From Gammaproteobacteria bacterium (GTDB lineage: Bacteria; Pseudomonadota; Gammaproteobacteria; DSM-19610), in assembly GCA_030618475.1 (NCBI GenBank), contig JAUXDG010000191.1:1-5857 (forward strand): a stretch of 5,857 nucleotides of DNA, read 5' to 3'. The notes beneath the pieces were generated by a model, which was given only the letters and a program-made list of their open reading frames with translations, did no database searches and was not told the DNA's origin. This document shows positions 1-4,539 of this stretch, piece by piece; position 1 is the stretch's first letter, and the number at the start of each line of letters is the position of its first letter. The position numbers were made by a program, and so were the translations under genes.

Positions 1-190
1 ATTAGACTCTGACCTGAATAACCTGGGAGGCTGTCGGGCTTAGGTGATCGTAGCGAGGGAAAGGCATTTTGAGTCAGAATCACCGATCATTTGAGGCGAA
101 TAGTGAACCTATTTAACGAAAATGATCGTGGAATCTGGCCAACCAGGCTTGTCCGCAGTAGATCAGTCTATTCTCGGACAGGCTCCTAGG
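1..190. mobile_element. Possible end of an insertion sequence or small inverted-repeat element (non-coding)
   Basis: No convincing gene lies here. The 12 bases at 26-37 (GGAGGCTGTCGG) match the reverse complement of 175-186 (GGAGCCTGTCCG) at 10 of 12 positions, in the manner of transposon terminal inverted repeats. Inside them is a perfect 9-bp inverted repeat, CGATCATTT at 84-92 and AAATGATCG at 120-128. The outer right end is followed by CTAG, which fits the YTAR target preference known for some IS5-group elements, but no matching CTAG lies outside the left repeat. Plus-strand frame 2 is open from base 2 to a TAG at 41-43 and could be the last codons of a gene cut by the window edge, for example a transposase; that is a guess. 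Without the sequence to the left, the identity stays uncertain. Confidence 0.3.
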
Positions 191-205
191 TCGGCCGCAA
201 CCGGA

Positions 206-799
206 TCAGCTGTGTTTGCACCAAACCAGCGTTCGGTTGTTGGCCGGCATTTCATAGTCTTCCTTCAATAGCAGGCCGGCTTTTTCCGCCAATGCCTGCA
301 AAGCTTCGAAATCCCTCACCCCGCTTAACGGGTCGCGTTGCCTGAGCCATTGGTCAAAGCGTGCATTGCTTTCACTGGTATAGAGGCCGTTGTAGTTAAA
401 CGGACCGTACAAGCAGAATACCCCACCTGCGTCCAGCGTCTGACCAACACCTGCAAAAAAACATTCAACTTCCGGCCAGGACATGATATGCGCCGTATTG
501 GCGCTGAATACAGCGTCGTAGCGAGCGGTGGGCCATGCATCCTTGCAGACATCGAGGGCAAAGGGTGGTGGCGCGTTAGCCACACCTGTATCGCCCAGCC
601 AGGCCCTGATCCCGGCATGGTATTCGACGACGTCGCTGGTTTGCCAGATCAGTTCGGGGAATTCCGCTGCAAAATAGACAGCGTGCTGCCCCGTGCCGCT
701 GCCGATCTCCAGCAGGCGTGATTTGCCGGCCAGCTCAATACGCAGCACCTCAAGAATCGGTGCGCGATTCTGTTCGCAGGATTCAGAGAAGGGTTTCAT
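206..799 (-). CDS. DUF938-family SAM-dependent methyltransferase
   Basis: A complete 197-residue protein of the usual length for the DUF938 family (PF06080), predicted class I SAM-dependent methyltransferases whose substrate is not established. The first residues, MKPFSESCEQN, are the characteristic family start and fix the initiation codon at 799. The SAM-binding glycine-rich motif I is LLEIGSGTGQH at residues 29-39, the acidic residue ending strand 2 is D56 in WQTSD, and motif IV is DAVFSANTAHIMSW at 95-108. The family block YGPFNYNG (131-138), followed by YTSESNARFDQWL, is also intact. The protein should be cytosolic and has no signal peptide or membrane segment. It is the last gene of a minus-strand block, and its start overlaps the end of the preceding ORF by 17 bp. 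I see no strong ribosome binding site, so translational coupling is plausible. Family assignment is firm; the reaction substrate is unknown. Confidence 0.93.
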   Translation of the reverse strand: MKPFSESCEQNRAPILEVLRIELAGKSRLLEIGSGTGQHAVYFAAEFPELIWQTSDVVEYHAGIRAWLGDTGVANAPPPFALDVCKDAWPTARYDAVFSANTAHIMSWPEVECFFAGVGQTLDAGGVFCLYGPFNYNGLYTSESNARFDQWLRQRDPLSGVRDFEALQALAEKAGLLLKEDYEMPANNRTLVWCKHS

Positions 800-1001
800 G
801 CGCCCGCTGCACAGCGCTGTTCCAGTACCACTTTTTTGAAACCATCCTTACCGGCGATTTCGGGTCTTGCGGTGATTGCAGGACATCAAAGCGCAGATTG
901 CCGGGTTCCTGGATGGAGGCCTCATGGTTGGCGCGCGAAGCGGCGATAAAATCCCCGGTATTTTCCGGGGTCACGTGGATGTGGACCAGGGTAACGTGCA
1001 T
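783..1001 (-). CDS. Antibiotic biosynthesis monooxygenase (ABM)-like protein, probably C-terminally truncated
   Basis: This 72-residue ORF begins MHVTLVHIHVTPENTGDFI, followed by ASRANHEASIQEPGNLRFDV. That is the classic N-terminal half of the ABM / YgiN-type fold (PF03992): small dimeric ferredoxin-like proteins, some of which are quinol or heme monooxygenases. Full-length members are usually about 95-105 residues. Here the sequence weakens after DP (residues 46-47). A stretch reading WYWNSAVQRAHETLL still recalls the WYR...AVQAHKET region of the family, but the ORF then stops, without the usual final strand and helix. The stop lies 17 bp inside the downstream DUF938 gene. The start is supported by AAGGA about 8 bases upstream of the ATG at 1001, and by the 30-bp gap from the upstream phosphatase gene. 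Either it is a decaying gene cut by a deletion that joined it to DUF938, or a short variant. Function in its present form is uncertain. Confidence 0.6.
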   Translation of the reverse strand: MHVTLVHIHVTPENTGDFIAASRANHEASIQEPGNLRFDVLQSPQDPKSPVRMVSKKWYWNSAVQRAHETLL

Positions 1002-1031
1002 GGTGAAATCCTTTGTGGTGAGAGATCCGGG

Positions 1032-1862
1032 TCAGGTGTCCGGCGCCGCCTTGCTGTTGTTCCGGCCAACGGGTATTTGCAGCCATTCCGTCCATTGAGT
1101 AAAGATGGCCGGGTCGAGTGCCGCCGCCGATGAGCGTGCTTGCAGCGTGGGTGAAAATACCGCTCCACCTTCCAGTGTAACGGCTGAACCGCCGGCTTCC
1201 AGCAAAATCAGGTTGCCTGCCGCATAATCCCAGAGTTTCTGTTGACCGTGCAGGTACACGTGGCAGCGTCCTGCAGCCAGCCAGCACCAGTCCAGGGCCA
1301 CGGCACCAAAACTGCGTTGTGATTTGTATGGCGGGTTGGCGGCCAGACGGCTGGCAAGTTCACCTGAAAGGCGCTTTAAATCGATGAGTGCCACGCCTTG
1401 TGAAAGCGGCGTCGATAATTGTTGCTGTGGCAAACGCTGACCGTTCAGCCAGGCACCCTGTCCCCTGACTGCCGTAAAGCATTCCCTGCGGCTGGGGTCG
1501 TACACAATGCCCATTTCGACTTGATTGTTGCGCAGCAGGGCGATGGATACGGCGTAGTAGGGTACACCGATCGAAAAGTTGCTGGTGCCATCCAGAGGGT
1601 CGATACACCATACGCCTGTCCCCGCCTGTTGCAGGGCTTTTTGCTGGGCGGGCACATCCATTTCTTCGCCCAGTATATCGATATCCGGCCAGTGTCGTTG
1701 CAATGTCTCGGCTAATGCGGACTGCATGACAAGGTCGGCTTCGGTGACCAGGCTGCCATCGGCCTTGCGTGATCCTGAGTGACAGCAGAATCGCTTCGGC
1801 AGTTCACGATCCGCAATTTCGCGAACAATCCGGGCCAGCTCTTTTATCGATTCTGAAAACAT
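1032..1862 (-). CDS. Inositol monophosphatase-family phosphatase (HisN/SuhB-like)
   Basis: A complete 276-residue member of the Mg2+-dependent, lithium-sensitive phosphatase superfamily (PF00459). All metal-binding motifs are present: GEE at residues 65-67, the DPLDGTSNF block at 88-96 (D88 and D91 ligands, T93), and the second signature WDYAAG at 211-216, where D212 is the third metal-binding aspartate. The VTEAD at 39-43 also fits the family. Members hydrolyse sugar, inositol, histidinol or 3'-nucleotide phosphates, and the sequence alone does not tell which. The protein is cytosolic, with no export signal. The ATG at 1862 is the first residue of a typical helix (FSESIKELARIVREIA), but no clear Shine-Dalgarno is visible in front of it. 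It is the first gene of the minus-strand block and is divergent from the methyltransferase that follows to the right. The family is firm; substrate is open. Confidence 0.94.
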   Translation of the reverse strand: MFSESIKELARIVREIADRELPKRFCCHSGSRKADGSLVTEADLVMQSALAETLQRHWPDIDILGEEMDVPAQQKALQQAGTGVWCIDPLDGTSNFSIGVPYYAVSIALLRNNQVEMGIVYDPSRRECFTAVRGQGAWLNGQRLPQQQLSTPLSQGVALIDLKRLSGELASRLAANPPYKSQRSFGAVALDWCWLAAGRCHVYLHGQQKLWDYAAGNLILLEAGGSAVTLEGGAVFSPTLQARSSAAALDPAIFTQWTEWLQIPVGRNNSKAAPDT

Positions 1863-1889
1863 TGAATGAATAGTTCTACTTGGTATGAT
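1862..1889 (+). promoter_or_regulatory. Candidate sigma-70 promoter (extended -10) for the plus-strand methyltransferase
   Basis: TTGAAT at 1862-1867 is followed after 16 bases by TATGAT at 1884-1889, preceded by TGG, which gives an extended -10 motif (TGnTATGAT). The predicted transcript would begin near 1896 and carry a leader of about 130 bases to the ATG at 2029. The -35 overlaps the start codon of the divergent phosphatase gene. This is motif matching only. Confidence 0.35.
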
Positions 1890-1995
1890 CCACTGCTTAT
1901 TGAACCGGTAATAATATACCCGGCGTACGAGTACCGTTCTTCGGCGCGGGTTCGCGGCCGGCAGGCCACTGTTACGCTGCCTGTTTATTCACCGG
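1863..1995. other. Divergent intergenic region between phosphatase and methyltransferase genes
   Basis: This 133-bp non-coding gap must hold the promoters of both blocks. For the minus strand, the only -10-like hexamer I find is TATATT (complement of 1913-1918), without a good -35. The plus-strand candidate is listed separately. The 1940-1980 part is GC-rich (GCGCGGGTTCGCGGCCGGC). I see no clear operator palindrome or terminator. Confidence 0.5.
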
Positions 1996-2028
1996 GTGAA
2001 TGATACTATTTTGGCACAAAGGGCGTCC

Positions 2029-2886
2029 ATGAACATAAAGAAAACACGGCATAAAGATTCCGGGAAATCCGCTAAAAAGAAAAAAAACAAAAAGCCCCGT
2101 AAGGCAGAGACCAGCGACAGGCACCTGCTGTATGAACAGTCGGTTCAGGCAACAGACTTTGAATACGAGTTTATCGATACCAATTTCAAGCGAATTCGCG
2201 CTCGTAAAGCGAAGCTGTTGCGTGAGGATTTTTGTGGCACGGCACAGATGTGTTGTGAATGGGTGCGGGGGCGTGCTGACAATCAGGCAGTGGGCGTGGA
2301 TTTTGATCCGGAAGTCCTGGCCTGGAGCCGTGAACACCATATAGCCGCTCTGGATCCGCAACAGGAAGCCCGTGTCACCCTGTTACAGGATGATGTACGG
2401 TCTGTGAAGACGGATCCTGTGGATATTGTGCTGGCGATGAACTTCAGCTGGCAGATCTTTGAACAGCGCGAGGTGCTGCGCAGCTATTTCAGCTCCGTGC
2501 GTGACAGCCTGGTCGATGATGGCATTCTGTTTCTCGATGTCTTTGGCGGCTACGAGGCTTACCAGGAACTGCAGGAGAAAACCAGGCACAAGGGTTTTAC
2601 CTATGTGTGGGAGCAGGCAAGTTATGACCCCATAACCGGGCATATGGTCTGTCATATCCACTTCCACTTTAATGATGGCTCAAAAATGAAGAAGGCGTTC
2701 AGCTATGAATGGCGCCTTTACAGCCTGCCTGAAATAAAGGAGATACTGCTGGAGGCGGGTTTCAGCAAGGTCACCATTTACTGGCAGGGCTGGGATGAGG
2801 ACGACGAACCCAACGGTATCTTCGAACCGGCCACCAGCGGTGAAGCAGATCCCGGCTGGATCTGCATGGTCAGCGCCGAGAAGTAA
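2029..2886 (+). CDS. Class I SAM-dependent methyltransferase with lysine-rich N-terminal tail
   Basis: A 285-residue protein if it starts at the ATG at 2029; an in-frame GTG at 1996 would add 11 residues. I prefer 2029 because AAAGGG sits 5 bases upstream, whereas nothing similar precedes the GTG. Residues 2-25 hold 11 lysines and 2 arginines, a basic disordered tail that may contact nucleic acid or ribosomes (inference). The methyltransferase fold follows: a divergent motif I, LLREDFCGTAQMCCEW (63-78), then the acidic strand-2 end VGVDFDPE (88-95), then QDDVRSV and DIVLAMNFSWQ as motifs II and IV. The C-terminal WQGWDEDDEPNGIFEPAT and GWICMVSAEK are a block I recall from an uncharacterised family of bacterial methyltransferases. 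The substrate is unknown. It is unrelated in detail to the DUF938 protein at 206-799. An 88-bp gap separates it from the next gene on the same strand. Confidence 0.88.
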   Translation: MNIKKTRHKDSGKSAKKKKNKKPRKAETSDRHLLYEQSVQATDFEYEFIDTNFKRIRARKAKLLREDFCGTAQMCCEWVRGRADNQAVGVDFDPEVLAWSREHHIAALDPQQEARVTLLQDDVRSVKTDPVDIVLAMNFSWQIFEQREVLRSYFSSVRDSLVDDGILFLDVFGGYEAYQELQEKTRHKGFTYVWEQASYDPITGHMVCHIHFHFNDGSKMKKAFSYEWRLYSLPEIKEILLEAGFSKVTIYWQGWDEDDEPNGIFEPATSGEADPGWICMVSAEK

Positions 2887-2908
2887 ATACAAAGGAACAG
2901 GCGGTTAA

Positions 2909-2956
2909 ATGTTCGTTGCGAAAATTTCACCATGCAAGGCATGTGGTAAGAAATAA
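2909..2956 (+). CDS. Possible 15-residue mini-ORF with a CxxC motif
   Basis: Between the methyltransferase and the CoA-binding gene there is an ORF reading MFVAKISPCKACGKK followed by TAA. It carries a CKAC motif like half of a zinc knuckle. AAAGGA at 2891-2896 lies about 12 bases upstream of the ATG, which is long for a Shine-Dalgarno. The DNA over the motif forms a short perfect inverted repeat, CATGC-AAG-GCATG (2931-2943), so the Cys codons may simply reflect a hairpin. It could be a leader peptide, a remnant or chance. Confidence 0.18.
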   Translation: MFVAKISPCKACGKK

Positions 2957-2961
2957 AGCTG

Positions 2962-2967
2962 AAGGAG
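2962..2967 (+). promoter_or_regulatory. Shine-Dalgarno of the CoA-binding protein gene
   Basis: AAGGAG lies 7 bases before the ATG at 2975, a canonical ribosome binding site that fixes this start. Confidence 0.8.
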
Positions 2968-2974
2968 TACTGGC

Positions 2975-3382
2975 ATGCGTAGCGGACAATTCAAACACAA
3001 GTGGCCTGAGTTTCCCTCTGATCATGTCGTGGCCGTACTCGGTGCCAGCCGCAAACCTGCCAGATATTCAAACCAGGCGGTGCGGCTGCTGAAAACCGGT
3101 GGTTACCGTGTTATTCCAGTTCATCCGAAAATTGCCGAGATTGAAGGCATCGTCGTCAGCCCCAGGCTGTGCATGATCAGTGACAAGGTGCATACACTGA
3201 CGCTTTACGTGGGGCCGGAGCGAAGCCGGTCGATGACACAGGATATCGTCGATCTGAACCCGGCGCGGGTGATTCTTAATCCCGGTACGGAATCCAGGGA
3301 ACTGGAGGACACCCTCAGATCCCATCACATCGAATGTATTCACGGCTGCACGCTGGTCATGTTGCGGACAGGCCAGTTCTAG
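2975..3382 (+). CDS. CoA-binding domain protein (YccU-like)
   Basis: A complete 135-residue protein matching the CoA_binding_2 family (PF13380), small single-domain Rossmann proteins related to the CoA-binding domain of succinyl-CoA synthetase. The nucleotide-binding start is VVAVLGASRKPARYSNQAV (residues 18-36). The strand VIPVHP at 46-51 follows, then the conserved NPGTES at 102-107, and the family's final CTLVML at 125-130. In structures of homologues the glycine-rich loop and the Asn-Pro-Gly motif line the CoA pocket; the physiological role is not known. There is no export signal. The start is set by AAGGAG seven bases upstream. It is probably co-transcribed with the methyltransferase 88 bp upstream, since I see no terminator between them. 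Confidence 0.9.
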   Translation: MRSGQFKHKWPEFPSDHVVAVLGASRKPARYSNQAVRLLKTGGYRVIPVHPKIAEIEGIVVSPRLCMISDKVHTLTLYVGPERSRSMTQDIVDLNPARVILNPGTESRELEDTLRSHHIECIHGCTLVMLRTGQF

Positions 3383-3398
3383 GAGCCTGTGAAAACAC

Positions 3399-3426
3399 TG
3401 GCGAATGGGTGGTGGTAAGGTATAAT
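3399..3426 (+). promoter_or_regulatory. Sigma-70 promoter with perfect -10 for the murein peptidase gene
   Basis: A perfect TATAAT at 3421-3426 lies in the 91-bp gap before the M15 peptidase. The -35 is weak: TGGCGA at 3399-3404, 16 bases upstream, matches TTGACA at three positions. Transcription would start near 3433, giving a leader of about 40 bases. The gene can therefore be expressed independently of the upstream pair. Confidence 0.55.
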
Positions 3427-3473
3427 CCCGGCGCAAGCCTTGTTGGCACAGGCTATGCATCTATCCAGGGACT

Positions 3474-4049
3474 ATGAGACCGAAAGACAAGACCGTTCGT
3501 TACACAGACGTTCAGCACCCCGCACGCCGCAGGTTTATCCAGACTTTTCTCGGCACTACAGCCACCCTTGCGACACCGTCGCTGTGGGCATCGGTGCAGC
3601 GTGCACCTGAACGCAGTCTGGCATTCAAAAATCTGCACACGGGTGAGTCGTTGCGCACGACCTTCTGGGCGGAAGGCCGATATCTCAATGATGAATTGAA
3701 AGCCGTTAACCAGGTCATGCGAGATCACCGCTCGGGTGATGTGCACCCTATGGATCCGAAGTTACTGGATCTGTTGTATGTCCTGCAGCAGTCGGTTGCC
3801 GTCAACGGTTCGTTCCACATAATTTCCGGCTATCGCTCACCGCAAACCAATCAGAAGCTGCGTTCCAAGAGTGGCGGGGTAGCGAAAAAAAGCCTGCACA
3901 TGCAGGGCAAGGCTATCGATATCCGCTTGCCCGGGTGTCAGCTCAAACATCTGCGTGATGCTGCACTGGAACTGAAAGCGGGTGGCGTGGGGTATTACGC
4001 CAGGTCCGACTTCATCCATGTCGATACCGGAAGGGTCAGACGCTGGTAA
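3474..4049 (+). CDS. Tat-exported M15-type murein peptidase (DUF882 / YcbK, MepK-like)
   Basis: A complete 191-residue protein of the DUF882 / peptidase M15 family, which includes E. coli MepK (YcbK), a zinc murein endopeptidase that cuts peptide cross-links in peptidoglycan. The N-terminus has a twin-arginine signal: ARRRFIQTF at 17-25, a short hydrophobic stretch, and a probable cleavage site after A39 (PSLWA). This predicts export in folded form to the periplasm. The catalytic-domain motifs are intact: SGYRSPQTN at 118-126, SLHMQGKAIDI at 140-150 with zinc ligands H142 and D149, and GGVGYYARSDFIHVDTG at 170-186 with H182. The closing VRRW is typical of the family. Length matches MepK closely. 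AGGG just upstream of the ATG is a weak ribosome binding site. Its own TATAAT promoter precedes it. The next plus-strand gene is another murein hydrolase. Confidence 0.92.
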   Translation: MRPKDKTVRYTDVQHPARRRFIQTFLGTTATLATPSLWASVQRAPERSLAFKNLHTGESLRTTFWAEGRYLNDELKAVNQVMRDHRSGDVHPMDPKLLDLLYVLQQSVAVNGSFHIISGYRSPQTNQKLRSKSGGVAKKSLHMQGKAIDIRLPGCQLKHLRDAALELKAGGVGYYARSDFIHVDTGRVRRW

Positions 4050-4080
4050 CTCGGCCCGACTTTATCAACACGAAGGTCTC

Positions 4081-4094
4081 AGGGGCGGCCCCCT
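4081..4094 (+). terminator. Weak GC-rich hairpin after the murein peptidase gene
   Basis: AGGGG-CGGC-CCCCT forms a 5-bp GC stem with a 4-base loop 32 bp after the stop codon. No run of T follows (GTCCGCG), so it is not a standard intrinsic terminator. It may stall polymerase or protect the 3' end, or be chance. Confidence 0.22.
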
Positions 4095-4133
4095 GTCCGC
4101 GATCAAATCACCCTGAACTCACCAGGCATTAGT

Positions 4134-4265
4134 CTACCGAGCCTTAAGGTCGGGTAACCGATATGCCCGAGCACCCGCCGCGCGCCCTGCTGTCTGCGCC
4201 GTTATTTTTGCGAACTCCATCACAATTTCGGTGGATCCACCGAAATTGCTGCGGAACACCGCCAT
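4134..4265 (-). CDS. Possible small ORF (43 residues) with a perfect Shine-Dalgarno
   Basis: On the minus strand an ATG at 4265 is preceded by AGGAGG (complement of 4272-4277) with a 6-base spacer, an ideal ribosome binding site. The product starts MAVFRSNFGGSTEIVMEF and ends in an Arg/Ala-rich stretch; I recognise no family. The frame is open further upstream to a GTG at 4316. A perfect TATAAT on this strand (complement of 4355-4360) lies about 90 bp upstream, without a good -35. The codons for residues around NFGGSTEI are the 26-bp palindrome, so the DNA there may be constrained for other reasons. No known homologue and a short length keep confidence low. Confidence 0.3.
   Translation of the reverse strand: MAVFRSNFGGSTEIVMEFAKITAQTAGRAAGARAYRLPDLKAR
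4223..4248. promoter_or_regulatory. Perfect 26-bp palindrome, operator or activator-site candidate
   Basis: The bases from 4223 to 4248 read the same on both strands; each half is CAATTTCGGTGGA and its complement, centred on a GGATCC. There is no unpaired loop, as expected for a protein-dimer site rather than an RNA terminator. Its centre lies about 186 bp upstream of the transcription start predicted from the sigma-54 motif, within the range usual for enhancer-binding activators. Which protein binds is unknown. Confidence 0.55.
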
Positions 4266-4362
4266 ACCGGCCCTCCTGATCGACCACTGTTTTTCCAGGC
4301 CGGACGTCTGCTCCACTAGAAGAACCCCGTTAAGCTTCAGAAATTAAAATAAAAATTATAAA

Positions 4363-4384
4363 GGCAGGGTTTATTCGTTCTGCC
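4363..4384. repeat. Short inverted repeat next to the AT-rich stretch
   Basis: GGCAG at 4363-4367 pairs with CTGCC at 4380-4384 around a 12-base loop. Read on the minus strand, the stem is followed by a T-rich tract (TTTATAATTTTTATTTT), which resembles a terminator for leftward transcription, although no minus-strand gene lies to the right. The stem is short. Confidence 0.25.
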
Positions 4385-4394
4385 CGTCGAAATT

Positions 4395-4411
4395 TTGGCA
4401 CATCCGTTGCT
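4395..4411 (+). promoter_or_regulatory. Sigma-54 (RpoN) -24/-12 promoter of the transglycosylase gene
   Basis: TTGGCAC at 4395-4401, five bases (ATCCG), then TTGCT at 4407-4411. This matches the sigma-54 consensus TGGCAC-N5-TTGCW exactly, with the GG and GC doublets at the obligatory spacing. The orientation points to the MltD-like gene. The predicted start is near 4422, leaving a leader of about 118 bases. Sigma-54 promoters need an AAA+ enhancer-binding activator; the palindrome at 4223-4248 is the obvious candidate site. The motif is seen directly; its use is inferred. Confidence 0.7.
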
Positions 4412-4449
4412 CCCAGTATGGGTAACACCAGCGGACGAGTTTCCAGCTA

Positions 4450-4524
4450 ATGCATCATAAAACGCACCGAGTTCAACAAGCAGTCCGCGGCATGCTGCAA
4501 GCAGTTGAGCCACCGGGCGTCTGA
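4450..4524 (+). CDS. Possible 24-residue leader ORF before the transglycosylase gene
   Basis: Downstream of the predicted sigma-54 start, an ATG at 4450 opens a frame reading MHHKTHRVQQAVRG and onward to VEPPGV, with a TGA at 4522-4524, two bases before the transglycosylase Shine-Dalgarno. An internal in-frame ATG at 4492 would give 10 residues. There is no good ribosome binding site in front of either ATG. It may be a leader peptide coupled to the downstream gene, or chance. Confidence 0.2.
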   Translation: MHHKTHRVQQAVRGMLQAVEPPGV

Positions 4525-4526
4525 CG

Positions 4527-4534
4527 GGAGGTGA
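4527..4534 (+). promoter_or_regulatory. Near-ideal Shine-Dalgarno deciding the transglycosylase start
   Basis: GGAGGTGA is fully complementary to the 16S rRNA 3' end. It lies 5 bases before the ATG at 4540 and overlaps the in-frame GTG at 4531, so the GTG is part of the ribosome binding site and 4540 is the likely start. An ATG at 4546 is a second choice. Confidence 0.85.
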
Positions 4535-4539
4535 TAGCC

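Larger units (their letters stand above)
4050..4539. other. 490-bp intergenic region rich in regulatory-type signals
   Basis: No large gene lies here. From left to right it holds a GC-rich hairpin (4081-4094), a minus-strand small ORF (4134-4265), a perfect 26-bp palindrome (4223-4248), an AT-rich stretch (4341-4362), a short inverted repeat (4363-4384), a sigma-54-type promoter motif (4395-4411), a possible leader ORF (4450-4524) and the strong ribosome binding site of the transglycosylase (4527-4534). Confidence 0.7.

Noticed and set aside
338..1133. Plus-strand open frames over the DUF938, ABM and phosphatase genes
   Set aside because: They lie antisense to well-supported genes, have no recognisable domains, and lack good ribosome binding sites.
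1911..1920. Palindromic operator GGTA...TACC in the divergent promoter region
   Set aside because: Only four base pairs match on each side (GGTA at 1907-1910 with TACC at 1917-1920); not significant.
1996..2028. GTG at 1996 as the methyltransferase start
   Set aside because: No Shine-Dalgarno precedes it, whereas the ATG at 2029 has AAAGGG five bases upstream; it cannot be fully excluded.
3379..3390. CTAGGAGCCTGT here is the exact reverse complement of 178-189 at the left edge, suggesting a mobile element spanning 178-3390
   Set aside because: A 12-base match between two places in nearly 6 kb is expected about once or twice by chance, this copy includes the stop codon of the CoA-binding gene, and similarity ends abruptly on both sides.
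4531..4539. GTG at 4531 as the transglycosylase start
   Set aside because: The GTG is part of the GGAGGTGA ribosome binding site itself; the ATG at 4540 has ideal spacing.
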